In this document: positions 31,322 to 38,253 of the stretch, one piece after another
Layout of the letters: every line of letters starts with the position of its first letter
Position numbering within the stretch: the first letter of the stretch is position 1
From: Chloroflexota bacterium
GTDB taxonomy: Bacteria; Chloroflexota; Anaerolineae; B4-G1
Length of the DNA stretch: 38,253 nucleotides
Direction: 5' to 3'
Assembly: GCA_012514315.1 (NCBI GenBank)
Contig: JAAZAN010000104.1
Span: 1 to 38,253 of the forward strand
Notes under the pieces: generated by a model
Seen by the model: the letters and a program-made list of their open reading frames with translations, nothing else
What the model was told of the DNA's origin: nothing
Database searches by the model: none
Translations under genes and position numbers: made by a program

Positions 31322-33256
31322 ATGGCGAAGAATACAACACAACGACCACAGTCTGGGCAATACGATGCCTCGACCGTTCAGGTACTGGAGGGTTTGGAGG
31401 CTGTACGGCGACGCCCTGGTATGTATGTGGGTGGGACCGATGTCAAAGCGCTGCACCATCTGGTCTATGAGGTGGTCGACAACTCGATCGATGAGGCGTT
31501 GGCCGGGGAATGCGATGAGATCACCGTGACCATACATCGCGATTCGAGCGTGACAGTCACAGACAATGGGCGCGGTATTCCCACCGCAGAGCATCCCCAA
31601 AAGAAGATATCGACGTTGCAGGTCGTTCTGACCACTCTGCACGCCGGCGCGAAGTTCGGCGGTGGGGGATACAAGGTCTCCGGTGGTCTCCACGGTGTAG
31701 GTGTATCGGCAGTCAACGCGCTCTCAGAGTGGATGGTGGCGACGGTGGATGATCCCCGCGATGGTCGACGCCACCGCCAACGCTACGAACGAGGCGTGCC
31801 AGTGACTGAGGTGGAGGACGTGGGCAAGGCGCAGGGCCACGGGACCACGATTCAGTTTCGTTATGACCCGACGATCTTCACGGATGTCGACTACCGTTTT
31901 GAGACGCTGGTGCAGCGCTTCCGCGAGATGGCCTTTGTTTCCCGCGGTGTCACCATCAGTCTGACCGACGAGCGTGAGGAGCCGTTTGCACATCGGATGT
32001 GTTTCCACTTCGAGGGTGGCATTGAGTCCTTTGTGCGATACCTCAACCGCAACCGCGAGGTCCTGCACAATGTGGTCTACGCACAGAAGGAAGTTGACGG
32101 GATCGGTGTGGAAGTGGCGCTTCAATATACAGATGCGTACGCCGAGTCTGTCTACTGCTTCGCTAACACCATCAACACGATAGATGGGGGCACGCACCTG
32201 ACTGGTCTACGGTCCGGACTGACGCGCACTATCAACGATTTCGGGCGCAAGTCTGGCAAGGTCAAAGAGAGCGACGGCAGCTTCTCGGGAGATGACGTGC
32301 GTGAGGGGTTGACAGCCGTCGTGAGCATCAAGCATCCCGACCCGCAGTTTGAGAGCCAGACCAAGGTCAAACTGATGAACGCTGAGGTCAAGTCGCTCGT
32401 TGAGGCGGTTGTGAGCGACATGATGGACCAGTTCCTAGAACGCGATTCGACGGCAGGCCGCAAGATCATCGAGAAATGTCTGACATCGTCTCGCGCACGG
32501 GCGGCTGCCCGTCAGGCGCGTGACTTGGTGATCCGCAAGAGTGCACTTGAGAGCCTGACGCTACCGGGTAAGTTGGCTGACTGCTCCGAGCGCGATGCCA
32601 GCAAGACCGAGCTGTTCATTGTTGAGGGCGACAGCGCTGGGGGCAGCGCGAAGCAGGGGCGTGACCGGCACTTTCAGGCGATCCTGCCGTTGCGTGGCAA
32701 GATCCTCAACACCGAACGGGCTCGTCTCAACAAGATTCTGAGCAACAAAGAGGTTCAGGCGCTGATCTCGGCGCTGGGTACCGGCATCGGTGATCAGTTC
32801 GATGTCAGCAACCTCAGATACAGCCGGATTGTGATTATGACCGACGCCGATGTCGATGGGGCGCACATCAGCACGTTGCTGCTCACTTTCTTCTTCCGCT
32901 ATATGCAGCCACTGATTGAGGAGGGACATCTCTTTCTGGCACAGCCTCCACTCTATCGGGTCGAGCATAGTCGCAAAGTGGATTACGCCTACACCGAGGA
33001 AGAAAAGGACCGTCTGCTTAAGGGGATTAAGGGCCAGAAGGCCTCGCTGCAGCGCTACAAGGGTCTGGGTGAGATGAACCCCGAACAGCTCTGGGAGACC
33101 ACGATGAACCCGGAGAGACGGACGCTGCTGCAGGTCACCATTGACGACGCAGCCACTGCCGACCGCACATTCGATATGCTGATGGGTTCGGCGGTGCCGC
33201 CTCGAAAACGATTCATCGTTCGGCACGCCACTGAGGTTCGTAACCTCGACGTATAG
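31322..33256 (+). CDS. gyrB: DNA gyrase subunit B
   Basis: A 644-residue type IIA topoisomerase B subunit, the short form without the insert seen in enterobacteria. The GHKL ATPase motifs are present ([38 protein letters not shown]), followed by the transducer and the TOPRIM domain ([28 protein letters not shown]). The closing [19 protein letters not shown] is typical of GyrB. With GyrA it introduces negative supercoils using ATP. ParE is the only alternative and cannot be fully excluded without GyrA context. The ATG follows the membrane protein stop by 3 bp, with CGGAG upstream. Confidence 0.95.
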   Translation: MAKNTTQRPQSGQYDASTVQVLEGLEAVRRRPGMYVGGTDVKALHHLVYEVVDNSIDEALAGECDEITVTIHRDSSVTVTDNGRGIPTAEHPQKKISTLQVVLTTLHAGAKFGGGGYKVSGGLHGVGVSAVNALSEWMVATVDDPRDGRRHRQRYERGVPVTEVEDVGKAQGHGTTIQFRYDPTIFTDVDYRFETLVQRFREMAFVSRGVTISLTDEREEPFAHRMCFHFEGGIESFVRYLNRNREVLHNVVYAQKEVDGIGVEVALQYTDAYAESVYCFANTINTIDGGTHLTGLRSGLTRTINDFGRKSGKVKESDGSFSGDDVREGLTAVVSIKHPDPQFESQTKVKLMNAEVKSLVEAVVSDMMDQFLERDSTAGRKIIEKCLTSSRARAAARQARDLVIRKSALESLTLPGKLADCSERDASKTELFIVEGDSAGGSAKQGRDRHFQAILPLRGKILNTERARLNKILSNKEVQALISALGTGIGDQFDVSNLRYSRIVIMTDADVDGAHISTLLLTFFFRYMQPLIEEGHLFLAQPPLYRVEHSRKVDYAYTEEEKDRLLKGIKGQKASLQRYKGLGEMNPEQLWETTMNPERRTLLQVTIDDAATADRTFDMLMGSAVPPRKRFIVRHATEVRNLDV

Positions 33257-33274
33257 AGACCGCTCGGGTGATTT

Positions 33275-33314
33275 GTTGCTCGCTCGCGTCCCGTTATCCG
33301 GCCGAGCGAGCAAC
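33275..33314. terminator. Strong hairpin between convergent gyrB and NACHT-HEAT genes
   Basis: GTTGCTCGCTCG (33275-33286) and CGAGCGAGCAAC (33303-33314) pair perfectly over 12 bp around a 16-nt loop. The loop contains the NACHT-HEAT stop codon (33294-33296), so one arm is coding. It could stop transcripts from both sides, but neither strand has a U-run. Confidence 0.6.
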
Positions 33315-36300
33315 CCTCTGTTCGATCTCCCGGAGGCCGCGGGGATCGCCGATTCGTCTCAATGCTTCTCCCGCTGCCTGACGTACACCTTGATGGTGAT
33401 CGTCCAGGCACTCGATCAGGGGGGGCACAGCTCTCTCGTCGCCCAGTCGGCCAAGCGCTGACGCGGCGGCCCGGCGCGCCCGGTGGTCGCTGTCCTGCAG
33501 GCGAGCAATGATCGGAGCGACGGCTAATGGGCCAAGCTGCTTGAGTGCCTGCTCGAGGGCTTGCTGCACATACCAGCTAGGATCTCCCAGGCGCCCCGCA
33601 AGCGATGTTGCTGCCGAGGGACCACCGATACGCCCAAGTGCTTCTGAGGCTGCCTGTCGCACCCACTGATCCTGGTCGCTCAGACGCCCGATCAACGGCT
33701 CAATAGCGCGTGGCCCGCCGATGCGCCCCAAAGCCTCCGCGGCCGCACGCCGCACGCGTTCATCCTCGTCTTCCAGGCGGGCAGTGAGGGGCGCAATGGC
33801 GCGGGGATCGTGGAGGCGGCCCAGTGCCTCCGCTGCTGCGGTTCGGACTCTCGACTGCTCGTTCTCAAGCTCACCGATGAGCGGATCTACTGAATGGGAC
33901 CCGATGTAGACCAGAATTTTGGCGGCTGTGTCCAGCGCCGTCCAGTCACATTGTTCCATTCGTCTGACGAGCGGCGTGACGCTTGGCGCCCCGATTCGAG
34001 TGAGGACCTCCGTGGCAGCGCGTCGAACCCGGCCATCTTCATCCGTCAGATGATCGATGAGCAACTCGACCGCTGGATCTCCGATGTCGTAGAGTGCTTC
34101 CTTGGCGGCAGCGTGTATCCAGTCCGCGCTACCCAATAGTGACATCAGCGGAGACACAGCCTGTGGATCGCCAATCCTCCCGAGAGCAGCGGCAGCAGCC
34201 TGGCACACCCGGGGTTCGGGATCGGATAACCGAAGGACAATAGGGCTCACCGCCGTGGGGTCGCCGATACGACCCAGAATCTCAAGCGCCAGTTGGCGGA
34301 TCCACACGTTGGTGTCCTCGAGGTGGGCAACCAGCGGCAGGACTGCGGGGCTGCCAAGGTCCTGCAGAGCCTCGACGGCAGTCTGGCGCACGAGTAACGC
34401 ATCGTCTCCCAGGCGCTGGATCATAGCGCCGGTCGCTCGTTCATCTCCGATTCGTCCCAGCGCTTCTACCGCTGTTGTCCGCACTCGCTCACTGGGGTCG
34501 TTCAGGCGCAGGATCAAAGGTTGCACAGCGCGAGGATCCTGAATTCGGCCGAGGCCCTCGGCCGCCGCTAGCCGTGCGTTCTCGTCGTCGTCCACAAGAA
34601 TCGAGAGCAGGGGGCTAACCGCCGGTCTGCCGATGCGGCTGAGCGCCGCCACGGCCGCTCCTCCCATCTGCAGGTTTTCGTCACCCAGTAGTGAGATGAG
34701 CGGCCTGGTCGCCGCAGCATGGCCAATGTGTCCGAGGGCATCGACGGACGCTCGGCGGACACGAGGGTCCGGGTCGTCGAGCGCACTGACCAGCGACGGC
34801 ACAGCCCGGGCGTCGCCGATCTCGCCCAGTGCGCGCGCGGTCACACGACGTACCTGTAGGGCCCCATCATTCAGGCACGCGATCAGAGAGTCCAGCGCCT
34901 TGGGGTCTCCTATGCGCCCCAGCGCCTCGGCCGCTGCCCGTCTGATCTGATGCGCACCGTCCGTCAGTTGTGCCTGCAAACCGGGAATGGATTGGGGATC
35001 GCCGATCTGTCCCAGCGCTTCGATGATGACCTCCCGGGCGCGGAGGTCTCCTCCCTCCAAACGCGAGAGTAGCGAGGGCACGACGTCGGAGCCCATGCGG
35101 CCCAGCGCGTCCACCACGGCGCGCCCCAGGCGCCAGTCCGACTGCTCCACATGCGCCAGAAGGTGCTCCACCGCCGGTAGGCCGATCCTACCCAGCGCGA
35201 CGACGGCAGCCTCGCGAACTCGGAGCGCACTGTCCTCAAGACGTCTGATCAGGGCGGGCACGGCACGGGCATTCCCGATTCGCCCCAAGATCTCCACGGC
35301 GGCCGTACGCACCCTCAGGTCCGGGTCAGACAGGCGTGGAATCAGCGGTCCAACCCCAGCCTCACCGATCCGACGCAGGGCTTCTACCGAAGGCCGGTGG
35401 ACCCACCACTGAGGGTCGTTCAACTGAGCGATGACGGCGACCACACCCTGCGGGTCTTCTACATTCACGAGCGCCGCCGCCGCCGCCGCTCGCACATCCT
35501 CGGAGTCGTCGCTGAGACGTTCGATCAGAGGCGGCACAGCCCGTGTGTCGCCGATGTCTCCCAGGGCTTCGGCTACGGACCGACGTGTCTGTGGATCGCT
35601 ATCGCTCAGAAGAGCCAGGAGAGGTTCGACCGCGGCCGGGTCACCGATACGTCCCAATGCCTCGACGATGCTCTCGCGCTGCCACCAATCTGGATCCTTG
35701 AGACGTTGGATCAATGGCTGTACCGCTCGTCGATCGCCGGCACGGCCCAGTGCACGCACTGCAGTCCGGTCGGCCAGCCAATCGACAGCGCCCAATCGGC
35801 TGATGAGCGGCTCCACAGCTTGTTCCCCGATCCGGCCCAACGCATCTGCGACACCGTCGCGTATCTCTGAGCTCTCGTCGCCGAGCAGGTTGAGCAGCGG
35901 AGCAATCGCCCGAGGGTGGCCGATGCGACCCAATGCAGTGATCGCTGGCAAGCGGTCACTGGTTTCTCTCTGAGTGAGCTGCTCAGTCAGCGGCTTCATG
36001 GTGCGACGATCGCCGATGCGTCCCAACGCCTCGATGGCCGCGTGACGCACATTCCGCTCCTCATGATTGACCAGATTGACAAGCGACGTCACGGCTACCC
36101 AGCCAATCCGCTCCAGCGAATCGATCAGAACCGGGCGCTTTCTAGGGTCACCCGCACTCAGCTCCCGAACGATTGACTTGATTGCCGGTCCGCCGATTCG
36201 TACAAGAGCGCCTACAGCGGCGTCGTGGACAGTCCAATTGTCTGTGCCGAGTATGCCAATGAGCCTCTCTGCCGCCCATTCGGTGCCCAAGTGACTCAGT

Positions 36301-37808
36301 AGTCTACAACCAGCGACCTGCTCGTCAACCGAACCTGAGAACCGGACCAGGATGGCGTCGGTGATGTGTCGACCTGCCGGTGTCTCCTGAGCCGTGGGAT
36401 TCTCGCGCAGACAGCGACACGCCAGGCTGAGTCGCGCCTCGTCCAGCGCTACGTCCGGTGGCAAGAGAGCGCCGAGGAACCGGTTGATCTCTCGATCGGT
36501 GATCGCACCGGCTGCTAACACCACGATTTCCGGCCACAGTCCGAAGGCCGATATCCATTCTGAACCCTCACCCTCACGCCAGAGCGAAAGCAGCTGCCTG
36601 GCTGCCAGTGCGTCGCGCAGCAGTGGATGGGCAAACTCGATTTGCTGACCGTGTCGTTTGAGAAGCCCCACGCTTAGTGCACGGGTACAGGACGGGTCCT
36701 GAGCGTTGAACGAGTCAGCGCTTCCTTCACGCTGTGCCAGAGCAAGTTCAGCCAGGTACTGGATTGTTGAGTCGAGATCGACAGGAACATCTCTCGCCTG
36801 ACGAATGCGGCCTAGTCTCATCAGGGCGTAGGCCTCCAGAATGCCATAACGAGTTAGTTGAGTGAGCTGCGGTGTGCCGCTGTCGAACAACTCCGTGAGC
36901 GCGGCGAGCAGCAGCGGGCTTCGCATCAGCTCCATCAGACTGCGCGCTCCCAGCCATTCGAGGAGCGCGGCCGCCCGCTTCACATCGCCGAGTCGCTCAG
37001 CGGTATACGCCGCGATCTGCCGACTGTCGAGTTCCAGCAGTGTGAACTCCGTGTCCAGTCCGTACCGCGTGTAGTCCTGTCCCGACTCGCCAGCCAGTAT
37101 CAGGGGACACTCGCTGTAGGTCGCCAGGAATGACCGGAGTTGTTCCAGGAATATGTGACCGTCGGCCTCGCTGAGACCCGGCAGTAGCTCGAACAGGCCG
37201 TCTATGAAGACCGCGACACGACCTTCATGCAGGTCTTGGTGCAACGAATGCTCATCTGGCCAGAGGCGACGTGCATCCCGGGGGACCATGAGCCAGGCCT
37301 GACTCAGTACGAAAGGCAACAAGCCGGCAGACAGGTGATCGGCGCTCCAGTCCTGCATTCTGACGAACAGCGCGAGCCGCTTACCGAAGGCTTCCTCGAG
37401 ACGGGCGCGTTGATCCGACGTCAGGTACTGACGACGCGCCGCGGACGAGCTGAGGAGTAGAACCAGGCACTGCAGAGCAGTAGTCTTGCCCGAGCCGGCG
37501 CCTCCGGTCAGGGCAATACGGGGTGCAGTGGTGACTGCCTCGAGTAGCGTAACAGGCCAACGGGGCGGCAACACCGTCTGTCGGCGGGCGTCAACAATCC
37601 GCGCCTGCATTGCCGCCACGAACTCGTACACAGGCACGTCGTGAGTCTCCTGGCTGCCCCACTGATCCTGCCGAGTGAGGCCTTGGGCGGCCTGGACGAA
37701 GTCAGGGTGACGTCCGATAGAACGTTGGTATCGGCGGGCATTCCAGGTCCATATGATGCGTCCGGATCGCAGCCCCGTCACAATCGCCTTCGCAGCGCCT
37801 CGTTGCAC
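33294..37808 (-). CDS. NACHT-like NTPase with about 32 C-terminal HEAT repeats
   Basis: A 1504-residue protein. After a 90-residue head comes a NACHT-like domain with Walker A GGAGSGKTTAL (102-112). The Walker B strand VAVFIDGLFELL (about 199-210) has Asp and Glu but lacks the second Asp of DGLDE. The sensor strand PLILAGESGQDY lacks the usual S/T-R. A helical part (about 340-500) leads to about 32 PBS-lyase-type HEAT repeats of 31 residues (ALGRIGDPRAVPPLIxRL). This build resembles STAND/NLR-type sensors. Some bacterial NACHT proteins defend against phage, but nothing else here looks like a defence island. The GTG at 37808 has AGGAGG 6 nt upstream. It follows the DUF2007 gene by 64 bp and probably shares its promoter. 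A regulatory scaffold is an equal alternative. Confidence 0.88.
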   Translation of the reverse strand: MQRGAAKAIVTGLRSGRIIWTWNARRYQRSIGRHPDFVQAAQGLTRQDQWGSQETHDVPVYEFVAAMQARIVDARRQTVLPPRWPVTLLEAVTTAPRIALTGGAGSGKTTALQCLVLLLSSSAARRQYLTSDQRARLEEAFGKRLALFVRMQDWSADHLSAGLLPFVLSQAWLMVPRDARRLWPDEHSLHQDLHEGRVAVFIDGLFELLPGLSEADGHIFLEQLRSFLATYSECPLILAGESGQDYTRYGLDTEFTLLELDSRQIAAYTAERLGDVKRAAALLEWLGARSLMELMRSPLLLAALTELFDSGTPQLTQLTRYGILEAYALMRLGRIRQARDVPVDLDSTIQYLAELALAQREGSADSFNAQDPSCTRALSVGLLKRHGQQIEFAHPLLRDALAARQLLSLWREGEGSEWISAFGLWPEIVVLAAGAITDREINRFLGALLPPDVALDEARLSLACRCLRENPTAQETPAGRHITDAILVRFSGSVDEQVAGCRLLSHLGTEWAAERLIGILGTDNWTVHDAAVGALVRIGGPAIKSIVRELSAGDPRKRPVLIDSLERIGWVAVTSLVNLVNHEERNVRHAAIEALGRIGDRRTMKPLTEQLTQRETSDRLPAITALGRIGHPRAIAPLLNLLGDESSEIRDGVADALGRIGEQAVEPLISRLGAVDWLADRTAVRALGRAGDRRAVQPLIQRLKDPDWWQRESIVEALGRIGDPAAVEPLLALLSDSDPQTRRSVAEALGDIGDTRAVPPLIERLSDDSEDVRAAAAAALVNVEDPQGVVAVIAQLNDPQWWVHRPSVEALRRIGEAGVGPLIPRLSDPDLRVRTAAVEILGRIGNARAVPALIRRLEDSALRVREAAVVALGRIGLPAVEHLLAHVEQSDWRLGRAVVDALGRMGSDVVPSLLSRLEGGDLRAREVIIEALGQIGDPQSIPGLQAQLTDGAHQIRRAAAEALGRIGDPKALDSLIACLNDGALQVRRVTARALGEIGDARAVPSLVSALDDPDPRVRRASVDALGHIGHAAATRPLISLLGDENLQMGGAAVAALSRIGRPAVSPLLSILVDDDENARLAAAEGLGRIQDPRAVQPLILRLNDPSERVRTTAVEALGRIGDERATGAMIQRLGDDALLVRQTAVEALQDLGSPAVLPLVAHLEDTNVWIRQLALEILGRIGDPTAVSPIVLRLSDPEPRVCQAAAAALGRIGDPQAVSPLMSLLGSADWIHAAAKEALYDIGDPAVELLIDHLTDEDGRVRRAATEVLTRIGAPSVTPLVRRMEQCDWTALDTAAKILVYIGSHSVDPLIGELENEQSRVRTAAAEALGRLHDPRAIAPLTARLEDEDERVRRAAAEALGRIGGPRAIEPLIGRLSDQDQWVRQAASEALGRIGGPSAATSLAGRLGDPSWYVQQALEQALKQLGPLAVAPIIARLQDSDHRARRAAASALGRLGDERAVPPLIECLDDHHQGVRQAAGEALRRIGDPRGLREIEQRVARSAG
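33297..36299 (-). repeat. Tandem coding repeat, about 32 HEAT units of 93 bp
   Basis: About 32 units with the signature AxxALGRIGDxxAVxPLI recur at 31-residue spacing. The nucleotide units are related but diverged, so recent expansion is limited to a few neighbours at most. Confidence 0.8.
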
Positions 37809-37872
37809 GCACCACCTCCTGTTCTCTGCAGATCGCTGTACCATCGTTCGTGCGGGGCACGTGGAAGATATC

Positions 37873-38133
37873 CTACACGGAGTTACTCTCAGGGGGCCAC
37901 TCCTCATCGTACGAACCATATGTTGGTTCGTCCGCGAGGACATCCCGGGCAAGCGGCAGATCATCCTCTCTCACCAGCAGCCGGACCCCCTCGAACACCT
38001 GGAATGAGGGGATCATACCGCCGGCATCATCCTTCGTGATCATCGCATCGATGCCTGCGGCTGCCAGTTTGGATCTGGCCACTTCGGCATGCATGAGATT
38101 GGGATAGGTTGCCACGACAACAATCTTGGCCAT
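37873..38133 (-). CDS. DUF2007-type small protein (putative signal-transducing)
   Basis: An 86-residue protein beginning AKIVVVATYPNLMHAEVARSK with VRLLVREDDLPLARDVL near residues 50-66. This is the layout of the DUF2007 family, a small ferredoxin-like fold related to PII-type signal proteins and of unknown function. The ATG at 38133 follows GAGGAG by 7 nt; the longer frame from 38208 has no ribosome site. The C-terminus is acidic. It is the first gene of the transcript that continues into the NACHT-HEAT gene, so the two may act together, for example as a ligand-sensing partner. That link is inference. Confidence 0.85.
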   Translation of the reverse strand: MAKIVVVATYPNLMHAEVARSKLAAAGIDAMITKDDAGGMIPSFQVFEGVRLLVREDDLPLARDVLADEPTYGSYDEEWPPESNSV

Positions 38134-38194
38134 CGTCAGGCTCCTCTCGTTAGTAAGCGTGGAACGCCATGCAGCATGCGATGCAGGGCATGTC

Positions 38195-38222
38195 AGTATA
38201 GTGTACATTATGGGGATGTCAA
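38195..38222 (-). promoter_or_regulatory. Promoter of the DUF2007 / NACHT-HEAT operon
   Basis: Minus-strand TTGACA (38217-38222), 16-bp spacer, TATACT (38195-38200). The predicted start near 38188 gives a leader of about 55 nt. The boxes are close to ideal, so the large protein is probably made constitutively unless repressed. Confidence 0.8.
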
Positions 38223-38253
38223 CGAATTCACTTTCGGTATCTTTCTATCGTGA

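Noticed and set aside
33297-36299. Regular spacing of similar units that could be mistaken for a CRISPR or noncoding satellite.
   Set aside because: The period is 93 bp in one open frame and the conserved unit is a HEAT repeat.
1-38253. Search by eye for tRNA genes, rRNA, IS elements and riboswitches.
   Set aside because: No T-arm consensus with cloverleaf context, no transposase and no recognisable riboswitch core was found; a covariance-model search would be needed to exclude small RNAs.

Overview
The window is 38.3 kb of GC-rich bacterial chromosome with tightly packed genes, many GTG and TTG starts, and several near-consensus sigma-70 promoters. The gene set (LctP-type permease, DPP IV peptidase, fused Xdh FAD/FeS subunit, DUF3786, a large HEAT-repeat protein) looks to me like Chloroflexota. 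That assignment is inference from gene content; no rRNA or other decisive marker is present. I saw no tRNA, rRNA, insertion sequence or CRISPR array.

Layout. (1) 1-5.9 kb, minus strand: a partial FAD-dependent oxidoreductase behind an L-lactate permease, then a URO-D-like protein behind a DPP IV-type peptidase. (2) 6.0-8.0 kb, plus strand: a rhomboid protease and an S41 (Ctp-type) protein that lacks the family's catalytic lysine. (3) 8.0-24.6 kb, almost all minus strand: a catabolic region. It starts from a perfect TTGACA-17-TATAAT promoter with three operator-like repeats at the start site. The order is a HutC-type GntR regulator, a YgeW-like knotted carbamoyltransferase, a second diverged carbamoyltransferase, carbamate kinase, two fold-type-II PLP enzymes, a fused FAD/[2Fe-2S] xanthine dehydrogenase subunit, a 584-aa protein with a nucleoside-phosphorylase-like C-terminus, and a probably exported PCMT. 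The Xdh molybdenum subunit follows, cut off by a plus-strand membrane protein with a spermidine-synthase-like domain. (4) 24.6-33.3 kb, plus strand: tsaD, sppA, a PerM/AI-2E permease, a 57-aa acidic protein, a DUF3786 protein, a membrane protein that may be leaderless, and gyrB. (5) 33.3-38.2 kb, minus strand: a DUF2007 protein followed by a 1504-aa NACHT-like NTPase with about 32 HEAT repeats, convergent with gyrB.

Region 3 is the most interesting. Xdh, YgeW and carbamate kinase occur together in the E. coli xdh-yge-yqe locus and in anaerobic purine/urate degradation clusters. There carbamoyl groups become carbamoyl phosphate and then ATP, and 2,3-diaminopropionate is split by the PLP enzyme YgeX. 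Here YgeX is absent and two other PLP enzymes occupy its place; a nucleosidase-like protein could feed bases to Xdh. I infer a variant purine (or ureido-compound) fermentation operon. The ring-opening enzymes (HyuA, SsnA, YgeY, YgfK types) are not in the window, so the full pathway is not shown.
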